In this document: positions 1 to 6,500 of the stretch, piece by piece
Numbering within the stretch: position 1 is the stretch's first letter
Layout: every line of letters starts with the position of its first letter
Source of the DNA: Chloroflexota bacterium
Lineage (GTDB): Bacteria > Chloroflexota > Dehalococcoidia > SAR202 > UBA11138
Length of the DNA: 6,516 bases
Assembly: GCA_022566975.1 (NCBI GenBank)
Contig: JADFHV010000124.1
Coordinates: 1 to 6,516 of the forward strand
Reading direction: 5' to 3'
Notes under the pieces: generated by a model
What the model was told of the DNA's origin: nothing
The model's database searches: none
The model's input: the letters and a program-made list of their open reading frames with translations, nothing else
Position numbers and translations under genes: made by a program

Positions 1-119
1 ATGCGGGCGACCGCCTCAGCGCCGTCGCGGGCCTCCACTACAGTATGGCCTCTCCGCTCCAGGGTAAACCGCACCAGACGGCGTATGTCGTCGTCATCGT
101 CAGCGACGACAACCGTCAC
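1..119 (-). CDS. Response regulator, receiver domain N-terminus (partial, runs off left edge)
   Basis: Reading the complement from a GTG at 119-117, 39 full codons encode the start of a CheY-like receiver. A hydrophobic strand (VTVVVA) is followed by five aspartates that cover the conserved acidic pair, then IRRLV and helix 1. The second strand and loop follow (HTVVEARDGAEAVAR). This pattern is diagnostic of two-component response regulators. The phospho-acceptor Asp, the Lys and any output domain lie outside the window, so DNA-binding or other output cannot be judged. The GTG overlaps the TGA (118-116) that ends the decayed receiver remnant of the upstream kinase, giving a GTGA stop/start overlap typical of translational coupling. 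I therefore prefer this start. An in-frame ATG at 146-144, preceded by GAGG about 10 bases upstream, is an alternative that adds nine residues. It is probably co-transcribed with the kinase and may be its phosphorylation target (inference). Confidence 0.8.
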   Translation of the reverse strand, partial: MTVVVADDDDDIRRLVRFTLERRGHTVVEARDGAEAVAR

Positions 120-316
120 GCCCGTTGGACGCGCCTCTGTGCCCATTCGACGATGTCCTCTATCGTGTACCGCTTCGAGGTGAGCGCGACGTCTGGGTAC
201 TTCTCTTGCCTACCGCTCCCAGTTGGCCGCCCTTCTCATGCTCGTCCTGTATCGATATTATCACGATGTATCTTGCGAGTACGCGAGTCGGCCTTCAGCT
301 GCCCCATCACCTTGAG
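116..316 (-). pseudogene. Decayed C-terminal receiver domain of the adjacent hybrid kinase
   Basis: Downstream of the kinase stop the complement still carries recognisable pieces of a receiver domain, in alternating frames. Positions 316-269 read LKVMGQLKADSRTRKI, the helix 3 to strand 4 region. One frame over, 267-208 read IVIISIQDEHEKGGQ then LGAVG, strand 4 through helix 4. Back in the first frame, 172-116 read RYTIEDIVEWAQRRVQRA and a stop, which resembles the terminal helix after a receiver's KP motif. The kinase itself ends in RIHVIDDDKASR, the first strand and acidic cluster of the same domain. About 50 residues between those parts are missing, including the phospho-acceptor Asp. One internal deletion plus at least two small frameshifts explain the layout. 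Small indels could be sequencing errors, but the missing middle could not. No strand-5 KP motif is clear; positions 207-173 are hard to align. Confidence 0.7.
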
Positions 317-2004
317 GCCTTGTCGTCGTCGATGACGTGAATGCGGGACCGCTTGCCCGCCGGCGATTGAGAGGCGCCTCCATGGGCAGCGCCGGTGTCG
401 CCGACGGGAAGGGTGAAGGAGAACGTGCTCCCATCCCCCTTTCGGCTCTTGACGGATACCTGTCCTCCGTGCAGCTCCACCAGAGACTTGACAATGGACA
501 GCCCGAGCCCCGTGCCGCCTACTCCTGTGCTCATAGCCGAGTCGACACGGAAGAACTTGGTGAACAGCTGGGTCTGGTCCTCCTCAGGTATCCCGATCCC
601 CTGGTCTGTAACCTCCACACGGGCGAAATGGCCTTCGACGGCCGCCCGAATGGTGACCGTAGAGTCCTCAGGCGAATACTTATATGCGTTGCTGAGCAGG
701 TTCGTGAGGATCTGGACGATCCTGTCCCGGTCCGCCCTGACGATGATCGGCTCTTCCGGGACATCCACAACGGTCTGGGCCCGCCTGTTCTCCCCCAGGG
801 TCCGCATCTCTGACCTGACCGTCTCGATGGGTTCCTTCAGATCGATGTCGGCAAGGGTGAGCTCGAGGCCGCCCGACTCTATGCGCGAGATGTCAAGGAG
901 GTCGTTGATCAGCGCGATGAGGCGGTCGGTATTGCTGGTAACGATACCGAGGAAGCTCTGCTGAATCTCGGTGATGTCGCCGGCGTCGCCTTCCCTGATC
1001 AGGTCGACATAGCCCTTGATGGACGTGAGCGGCGTGCGCAGCTCGTGGCTGACGATGGACACGAATTCGTCCTTCATTCGCTCCACCCTGCGCCGCTCGG
1101 TGATGTCCTGGAACGTGACCACGGCACCGACCAACTGGCCCTGCTCATCGCGTATCGGCGCCGAGGTGTAGTCCACGGAAAAACTGGTCCCATCCTTGCG
1201 CCAGAAGACCTCATCGGTGACCTGCCGGGCGACACCGTCACCGAGCGAGGCCAACGTTGGACAGTCCTCTTCAGGATAGGGCGACCCGTCCTGCTTCGAG
1301 TGGTGGAGCACCAGGTGTTGGGGCTGGCCTATGAGTTCCTCCACCTCCCAGCCGATCATCCTGGCCGCTGCGGGATTTACGAATGTGGTGTTTCCGCGCC
1401 GGTCCAGTCCATAGATGCCGTCGGCGGCGGAGTCCAATATCAGCTCGTTCTGTCGCCTGAGTCGTTCCAGGGCCTCTTCGGCCCGTCTGCGAATTAAGAC
1501 CTCGTCGCTCCATTCCTTATTTGAACGCTGGAGCTCTTTCAGCAGGCGGCGGTTCTCCAGCAGTAGTCGACGCTGCCGAAGGGCGCTTCGGACTATGCCG
1601 TGGACCTCGCCCATACTGACCGGCTTGGTCACATAGGCAAAGGCGCCCTCGTTGAGTGCCTTCACCGCCGTTTCAAGCGTGCCGCACCCCGTTATCAGCA
1701 CCAGAGCAGCGTCTGGATTCACCTCCTTCACAACTTCGAGTATCTCGAAGCCGTCGGCGTCCGGTAGCCTCAGGTCGGTGATCACTATCTCTAAGGGGTT
1801 GTTCCGGAGATAGTCGATGGCCTCGATGCCGGTCTCGCAGGCGATGACCTGGTGCCCCTGGTCTTCCAGATTGGCCGCCAGGGTCGTCCGCATTCCCTCG
1901 TCGTCCCCGGCCACGAGGATCGTTGCCGCCTCTTCGGCGGTGGAACTGTCTTGTGGCTCTTCTTCGGTCATGGTAGAAACAGTGACCGCATCAGCCCGGC
2001 GCAT
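307..2004 (-). CDS. Sensor histidine kinase, REC-PAS-HisKA-HATPase_c, with truncated C-terminal receiver
   Basis: This 565-residue protein is probably cytoplasmic, since no membrane segment or signal peptide is visible. Residues 28-141 form an NtrC-like receiver with phospho-acceptor D77, T105 and K127-P128. Residues 142-190 are charged and heptad-like, a probable coiled-coil signalling linker. Residues 185-300 are a PAS domain with the DGSPYPEEDCP signature and the closing FQDITERR. The HisKA phosphorylation site is H320 in SHELRTPL. The ATPase has N-box N435 and N439, G1 DQGIGIP (467-473), F-box LFTKFFR (480-486) and G2 GGTGLGL (496-502). It would autophosphorylate H320 in response to a PAS-sensed signal that I cannot identify. 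Two oddities stand out. The receiver acidic pair is G33-D34 by alignment to CheY D12-D13. The C-terminus ends inside the first strand of a second receiver (RIHVIDDDKASR), so this is a broken hybrid kinase. The start is uncertain: ATG at 2004 has only a weak adjacent AGGT, and an in-frame ATG lies at codon 12. Confidence 0.9.
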   Translation of the reverse strand: MRRADAVTVSTMTEEEPQDSSTAEEAATILVAGDDEGMRTTLAANLEDQGHQVIACETGIEAIDYLRNNPLEIVITDLRLPDADGFEILEVVKEVNPDAALVLITGCGTLETAVKALNEGAFAYVTKPVSMGEVHGIVRSALRQRRLLLENRRLLKELQRSNKEWSDEVLIRRRAEEALERLRRQNELILDSAADGIYGLDRRGNTTFVNPAAARMIGWEVEELIGQPQHLVLHHSKQDGSPYPEEDCPTLASLGDGVARQVTDEVFWRKDGTSFSVDYTSAPIRDEQGQLVGAVVTFQDITERRRVERMKDEFVSIVSHELRTPLTSIKGYVDLIREGDAGDITEIQQSFLGIVTSNTDRLIALINDLLDISRIESGGLELTLADIDLKEPIETVRSEMRTLGENRRAQTVVDVPEEPIIVRADRDRIVQILTNLLSNAYKYSPEDSTVTIRAAVEGHFARVEVTDQGIGIPEEDQTQLFTKFFRVDSAMSTGVGGTGLGLSIVKSLVELHGGQVSVKSRKGDGSTFSFTLPVGDTGAAHGGASQSPAGKRSRIHVIDDDKASR

Positions 2005-2447
2005 ACCTGCCGCTCGCCCGCCCGTGCCCTAAGCAGCGGGCTTAACATTGCCCAGGGCGGAGGAGTATGTGTCGAGCGGTCGCTCGCGTCGAATGGCCTG
2101 ACGGGCATGTCAAACCCAGCTTACGATGGGAATTGTACAGGCACGCCCGATAGCGGGCAAGGTGTGTTTAGGCGCCAATGTGCGACGACAATCGTAGCGG
2201 TTTCCTGCCCGGTTTCCGATGAGGCGACCCTGGGCCCTGCCATTCTCTACGAACGGCACATCTGGGCTCGCCGCACGTTCGACGAATCGATGGGACGGCG
2301 CGGTGGAGCCGGCCGTCTCCCCTTGGCTTGAAACCTACCGGCGAGAGCCTTATCCTACCGGGGCCAACCGGAAGGCCTATGAGGGACCCGTCGAGGACAT
2401 AGGGGACCACGAGCCACGATAGATCTTAGCTGTCAGGGGGGAAAGAT
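2005..2447. other. Divergent intergenic region between kinase and osmC, no convincing gene
   Basis: This 443-base gap must hold the 5' signals of both divergent genes, but I see no strong promoter. A perfect dyad CGAGCG-GT-CGCTCG sits at 2073-2086, about 70 bases upstream of the kinase start, and could be an operator. A small hairpin GCCCG-ATAG-CGGGC lies at 2145-2158. On the plus strand GGAGGAG (2059-2065) precedes a 28-codon open frame at 2067-2153, with very tight spacing. On the minus strand TTGACA occurs at 2113-2108, but no acceptable -10 follows. No tRNA, transposon end or recognisable protein fragment was found here. Open frames through 2168-2422 on both strands have no recognisable motifs. 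Confidence 0.5.
2435..2442 (+). promoter_or_regulatory. Ribosome binding site of osmC
   Basis: The purine run AGGGGGGA ends five bases before the ATG at 2448. This supports the chosen start. The next in-frame ATG (codon 16) would cut off the conserved N-terminal strand. Confidence 0.6.
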
Positions 2448-2891
2448 ATGGCTGCCAAACGTCAAGCGAACGTGATCTGGGATGGAGACCTGATGTCCGG
2501 AAGCGGTGTCGTCAGCGCCGCAACAAGCGGCGCTTTCAGTGACCTTCCCGTGACGTGGGGATCGCGCACCGAATCAGCCGATGGGCGCACCAGCCCCGAG
2601 GAGCTGGTAGCCTCAGCGCACGCCAGCTGCTTCGCCATGGCACTGTCACACGGTCTGGCTGAGGGCGGCAACCCCCCGGAGAGGCTGCACGTCAGCGCCA
2701 CCGTAACCTTCGGCCAGGTCGAGGGGGGGTTTAAGGTGGTATCCAGCGAGCTGACGGTCCGTGGCCGGGTGCCGGGCCTCGACCAAGCCGGTTTCCGCGA
2801 GGCGGCGGAGGCGGCCAAAGACGGCTGCCCGATATCGGGGGCACTGAAGGGTAACGTCGAGCTCAGCGTCGAGGCCACTCTCGAGAGCTAG
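2448..2891 (+). CDS. osmC: OsmC/Ohr family peroxiredoxin (OsmC-type organic hydroperoxide reductase)
   Basis: This 147-residue cytoplasmic protein has the usual length for the family. OsmC/Ohr proteins are homodimeric thiol peroxidases that reduce organic hydroperoxides with a reactive Cys pair. The two catalytic cysteines are present: peroxidatic C61 in SPEELVASAHASCFAMALS and resolving C127 in AAKDGCPISGALKGN. The family's Arg is probably R40 in TWGSRTES, and the Glu is E51 or E52 of the PEEL turn. The SPEEL-AAHASCF and KDGCPIS wording matches OsmC (osmotically inducible) proteins better than Ohr, but the two subfamilies share the same reaction, so the gene symbol is a subfamily guess. The gene stands alone: the kinase diverges 443 bases upstream and the ileS promoter begins about 150 bases downstream. 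Nothing in the sequence shows how it is regulated; no OhrR-like operator is evident. It is complete, with normal codon use. Confidence 0.9.
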   Translation: MAAKRQANVIWDGDLMSGSGVVSAATSGAFSDLPVTWGSRTESADGRTSPEELVASAHASCFAMALSHGLAEGGNPPERLHVSATVTFGQVEGGFKVVSSELTVRGRVPGLDQAGFREAAEAAKDGCPISGALKGNVELSVEATLES

Positions 2892-2895
2892 TCGT

Positions 2896-2930
2896 ACGTC
2901 GGGACCGACACGTCGGCCGTGGTCCTACGT
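2896..2930 (+). terminator. Imperfect hairpin after osmC, possible terminator without U-tract
   Basis: Arms ACGT-CG-GGACC (2896-2906) and GGTCC-T-ACGT (2921-2930) pair with one asymmetric internal bulge. A competing inner stem CCGAC/GTCGG lies at 2905-2916. It starts five bases after the osmC stop, where a terminator is expected, but no T-run follows. It is either a weak or factor-dependent terminator, or simply a structured 3' end. Confidence 0.3.
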
Positions 2931-2945
2931 GAGTTTCCGGACTAC

Positions 2946-2961
2946 ATGTCTGTACGGACAT
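2946..2961. promoter_or_regulatory. 16-base near-perfect palindrome, possible operator
   Basis: ATGTCTGTACGGACAT is a dyad with ATGTC/GACAT arms and a GTAC centre, broken by a single T/G pair. It lies between osmC and the ileS promoter, about 83 bases upstream of the -35 element. No matching second copy was seen in the window and I recognise no regulator for it. Confidence 0.25.
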
Positions 2962-3043
2962 CGCCTGCGCGCGCGTTTGACCGGACGACCGCCCTCTTGG
3001 CCTCCGTAGGGGCGTACTCGACTGCGCGCGAAACACGGTGGTC

Positions 3044-3073
3044 TTGACACGCCGGTGGGCCTGCACTTAACCT
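3044..3073 (+). promoter_or_regulatory. Sigma-70-type promoter of the ileS leader
   Basis: A perfect -35 TTGACA (3044-3049) is followed after 18 bases by TAACCT (3068-3073), which keeps the TA-n-n-n-T pattern of -10 elements in GC-rich bacteria. Transcription would begin near 3080, just before the first paired bases of the T-box Stem I. That is where a T-box transcript is expected to start. Confidence 0.65.
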
Positions 3074-3212
3074 GACACCACGAGAAGGCTGCGACGGAGA
3101 CGAGTAGCCGAGGGTACGCCGCCCAGCGAGTCTGGACTGGTGAGAGCAGACGCGGACAGCCCCGGTGAAAATCCCTCCCGAGCCTCGGACCGAAAGGACA
3201 GGGGTGAAGCCG

Positions 3213-3261
3213 CCTAGGACTGAAGTCCTGGGTTACCAGAACCGGGCACTTCAGTGCCCGG
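3213..3261 (+). repeat. Paired inverted palindromic hairpins (REP/BIME-like) inside the T-box leader
   Basis: Two 8-bp hairpins are separated by a nine-base spacer. The first is CCTAGGAC-TGAA-GTCCTGGG (3213-3232, one G-T pair). The second is CCGGGCAC-TTCA-GTGCCCGG (3242-3261). The two loops, TGAA and TTCA, are reverse complements, so the units face each other head to head, as in bacterial interspersed mosaic elements built from REP units. They sit between GGACAGGGG (3197-3205) and CCCCCGGTCC (3270-3279), which pair with each other, so the repeat forms the tip of a Stem II-region helix. No REP-associated tyrosine transposase gene is in the window. Repeat status across the genome cannot be seen from here. 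Confidence 0.55.
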
Positions 3262-3403
3262 GACACGAACCCCCGGTCCCAGTAGGCTCCGACGGACTCG
3301 CCCATCGTTAGCAAGGGCGGCCCGATGATGCCGTAAGGCGTAGGCGGGGGAAACGAGTGCTCCCCGACGTGTCGGGGGGAACAAGGGTGGTACCGCGGGA
3401 AAT

Positions 3404-3436
3404 ACCCGTCCCTTTTGGGACGGGTTGTTTTGTTTT
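3404..3436 (+). terminator. Rho-independent terminator of the ileS T-box
   Basis: The nine-base-pair stem ACCCGTCCC/GGGACGGGT (3404-3412, 3417-3425) has a TTTT loop and is followed by TGTTTTGTTTT (3426-3436). The 5' arm overlaps the 3' arm of the antiterminator (3405-3413), so only one can form. It forms when charged tRNA-Ile leaves the leader unstabilised. Confidence 0.93.
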
Positions 3437-3500
3437 AGGTGAGTCGTGACACGAGGCGTGCCACACTGGGTCGCCCCTCGGGAGACAGAGGAACACAGCG

Positions 3501-3508
3501 AGAGGTGA
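3501..3508 (+). promoter_or_regulatory. Ribosome binding site of ileS
   Basis: AGAGGTGA, a strong match to the anti-Shine-Dalgarno core, ends five bases before ATG 3514. It lies downstream of the terminator, so it is exposed on read-through transcripts whatever the T-box fold. This fits transcriptional rather than translational control. Confidence 0.85.
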
Positions 3509-3513
3509 GCGAG

Positions 3514-6500
3514 ATGTTCAAGCCCGTGCCATCGAAGATGGACTTCCCCGCAATGGAGCGGGAGATCCTCCAATGGTGGGATGAGAACGGCATCGTACAG
3601 AAGTACCTGAGCCGCAACGAGGGCTCAGAGAAACGGTGGTCGTTCATCGACGGGCCCATCACCGCCAACAACCCAATGGGTGTCCACCACGCATGGGGCC
3701 GCTCCTACAAAGACCTGTTCCTGCGCTTCAAGACGATGCAGGGCTTCAGGCAGCGCTATCAGAACGGCTTCGACGGCCAGGGCCTCTGGATCGAGGTGGA
3801 GGTCGAGAAGGAGCTGGGCTTCAAGTCAAAGCGCGACATCGAGACCTACGGCATCGACAGGTTCGTGGAGCTCTGCAAGGAGCGCGTCAGAAAGTTCTCC
3901 GACACCATAACCCAGCAGTCCATAAGGCTGGCGCAGTGGATGGACTGGGACAACTCCTATCACACGATGTCCGACGAGAACAACTACACCATCTGGCACT
4001 TCCTGAAGACATGTCACGAACGGGGATGGATATACCAGGGCAGGGACGTAATGCCTTGGTGTCCACGCTGCGGGACCGGCCTCTCGGAACATGAGATCGT
4101 CACCGAAGGCTACAAGGAAATAGTGCATCCGGGCCTGTACATCCGGTTTCCCATATACGGCCGCGACGGCGAGTCCCTGCTTGTATGGACGACGACACCC
4201 TGGACCCTGACGTCGAACGTCGTCGCGTCGGTGCATCCTGACCGGACCTACGTCAGGGTCAGGCAGGGCGACGAGGTGCTGTACCTGATGGAGTCACGGC
4301 TGTCGGTCCTCGAGGGCGCACACGAGGTGCTGGAAAGGGTCCCCGGACGGGACCTGGTGGGGCTGCGGTACCGTGGCCCATTTGACGAGCTTCCGGCGCA
4401 GCAGGGCGTGGAGCATAAGGTCATTCCGTGGGATGAGGTCAGCGAGACCGAGGGGACCGGGATTGTCCACACGGCGCCGGGCGCAGGTAAGGAGGACTTC
4501 GCCCTGAGCAAGGAGCACGGCCTGGCCGTTATCGCGCCTCTCGACGAGCTCGGCGATTTCGTCGAGGGGTTCGACTGGCTGACCGGCCAAAACGTCTACG
4601 GCGTCAACGAGCCTATCTACTCGAGCCTGCGAGAAAAAGGTGTGCTGTACCACCTGGAGAGCATCACCCACCGCTACCCCGTGTGCTGGCGGTGTGATTC
4701 CGAGCTTGTCTTTAGACTGGTGGACGAGTGGTACATCTCCATGGACGAGCTCAGGGATCTGATCGCCGAGTCGGCCAGGAAGATCCGGTGGGTCCCCGAG
4801 TTCGGCCTGGAGCGGGAGCTGGACTGGCTCCGCAACATGGACGACTGGATGGTCTCCAAGAAACGCTACTGGGGGCTGGCCCTGCCGATCTACAAGTGTG
4901 CCTGCGGCCATTTCGACGTCATGGGCAGCGAGTCAGAGCTCCGCGAGCGGGCGGTCGAGGGGTGGGATGAGTTCGAGGGCCACTCGCCCCACCGGCCCTG
5001 GATCGACGCCGTAAAGATAGCCTGCCCCGAATGCGGGGAGAAGGTCTCGCGGATCGCCGACGTCGGCAACCCATGGCTGGACGCGGGCATCGTGCCCTTC
5101 TCGACCCTCGGGTACCGCCGCGACCGCGACCACTGGAAGCAGTGGTTCCCAGCGGACTGGATATCCGAGAGCTTCCCCGGCCAGTTTCGGAATTGGTTTT
5201 ACTCTCTCCTGACGATGAGCACGGTCCTGGAGAACTCCGAGCCCTGCCGGGCCATCTTCAGCTACGCCACCATGCGCGACGAGCACGGCGAGGAGATGCA
5301 CAAGAGCAAGGGCAACGCGATATGGTTCGAGGAAGGGGCGGAGAAGATGGGCGTGGACACCATGCGCTGGCTGTACACCCGTCAGAACCCGGCGGCGAAC
5401 CTGAACTTCGGTTACGGCACTGCGGACGAGGTCCGGAGGCGCTTCATCATCCCCCTGTGGAACGTCTACTCCTTCTTCGTCACCTACGCCAACATAGACC
5501 GTTACGATCCTTCGACGCCGGCTCCGTCGATTGACGAGAGGCCGGAGCTGGACCGGTGGATTGTCTCAGAGCTCAATAGCCTTGTGGCCGAGGTCACGGA
5601 GGCATTCGAGGGCTTCGCACCCGACCGTGCCGCGCACCATGCGGAGCAGTTCGTCGAGTACCTGTCCAACTGGTACGTCCGGCGGAGCCGCCGCCGGTTC
5701 TGGAAGAGCGGGCTGCTCAGTGGGCCTGACCCCTCGGGCGACGAGGATAAGCTGTCCGCCTATTCGACGCTCTACGAGTGCCTGGTCACGCTGACGAAGC
5801 TGCTGGCACCTGCCATGCCCTTTGCGACCGAGTCGATGTATCAGAACCTGGTCCGGCCCGGCAACGGCGGTCGGGAGAGCGTGCACCTGGACTCGTACCC
5901 GAAGGCCGATGCGTCAAAAATCGACTCCCGGCTGTCCGAGGCTACGCGGCTGGCCATGCGGCTCTCGAGTGTGGGCCGCGCCGCCAGGAGCAAGGCTGGT
6001 ATCAAGGTCCGCCAGCCTCTGGCTGAAGCCGTAGTGAGCGTACCCAGCCAGGTAGAACGCCAGTACATTGCCGACATCGAGGAACAGCTGAGAGACGAGC
6101 TGAATGTGAAGTCGGTGAGGGATGCCGGCGAGGTTGGAGGGGTCTTCCGATTCGAGATCCGACCTGATTTCGCGCTACTTGGTCCCAAGTACGGACCGGA
6201 GATACCTGAAATAGTAACTCAACTTGCCGCCCTCAACGCAGCCGATGTGGCGCTGGCCGTCGAGAGCGGCCGTCACATCCAGCTGGAAAACTTCACTCTT
6301 CTACCAGAGGAGGTCCTCGTGACCCAGACCCCGGTAGAAGGCTATGTTACTGCGTCCGAGGGCGGCTACACGGTCGCGGTGACAAGCGAGGTCAGCCCTG
6401 AGCTTGCCCTGGAGGGTCTCGCACGGGAGCTGGTGCATCGCATCCAGAACATGCGTAGGGCCGCTGGGTTCGACATCTCAGACTACATCGTCACGTCGTA

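Larger units (their letters stand above)
3087..3436 (+). promoter_or_regulatory. T-box riboswitch, tRNA-Ile responsive, transcriptional type
   Basis: The leader senses the charging state of tRNA-Ile and lets RNA polymerase read into ileS when uncharged tRNA binds. The Stem I base pairs GGCT (3087-3090) and GGAG (3096-3099) with AGCC (3181-3184) and CTCC (3175-3178). The S-turn AGTA is at 3103-3106, facing GAA at 3167-3169. The specifier is ATC (3171-3173), an isoleucine codon. The AGCGAG bulge (3125-3130) and the distal loop GGTGAGAG (3139-3146), on a GTCTG/CAGAC stem, are the tRNA-elbow-binding elements. A Stem II region with AGTAG (3281-3285) and GACGG (3291-3295) follows, then a CGCCC/GGGCG hairpin (3299-3319) and a CCCCGA/TCGGGG hairpin (3362-3377). 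The T-box core AGGGTGGTACCGCG is at 3384-3397. Its TGGT (3388-3391) matches ACCA of tRNA-Ile. The antiterminator pairs AGGG with CCCT (3410-3413) and GCGGG (3395-3399) with CCCGT (3405-3409). This is incompatible with the terminator. Confidence 0.95.

Noticed and set aside
310..345. Kinase tail read as a genuine short C-terminal extension
   Set aside because: RIHVIDDDKASR is the hallmark start of a receiver, and the matching later parts of that domain lie immediately downstream in shifted frames.
2108..2113. TTGACA on the minus strand as the kinase promoter -35
   Set aside because: No TA-n-n-n-T element occurs 16-19 bases downstream, so the box alone is not enough.
1852..2331. 159-codon plus-strand open frame crossing the kinase 5' end and the gap
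   Set aside because: It overlaps the well-supported kinase on the opposite strand, shows no domain pattern, and arises from high-GC antisense bias.
2168..2422. Overlapping open frames on both strands before osmC
   Set aside because: Composition is arginine- and proline-rich without recognisable motifs and no ribosome binding site precedes them. I leave the stretch as non-coding.
3213..3261. CRISPR repeats or an insertion-sequence end
   Set aside because: There are only two hairpin units of differing sequence with a nine-base spacer, no direct repeats, and no transposase or cas gene nearby.
3826..5301. Several long minus-strand open frames inside ileS
   Set aside because: They are antisense shadows of a strongly conserved synthetase; no motifs, ribosome sites or plausible starts support them.
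5293..5310. Altered KMSKS loop (EMHKSKGN) as a sign of an inactive synthetase
   Set aside because: The catalytic second Lys (K597) and the following S-K-G-N are kept, and I recall similar GEEMHKSKGN wording in other IleRS sequences of this type, so the enzyme is expected to be active.
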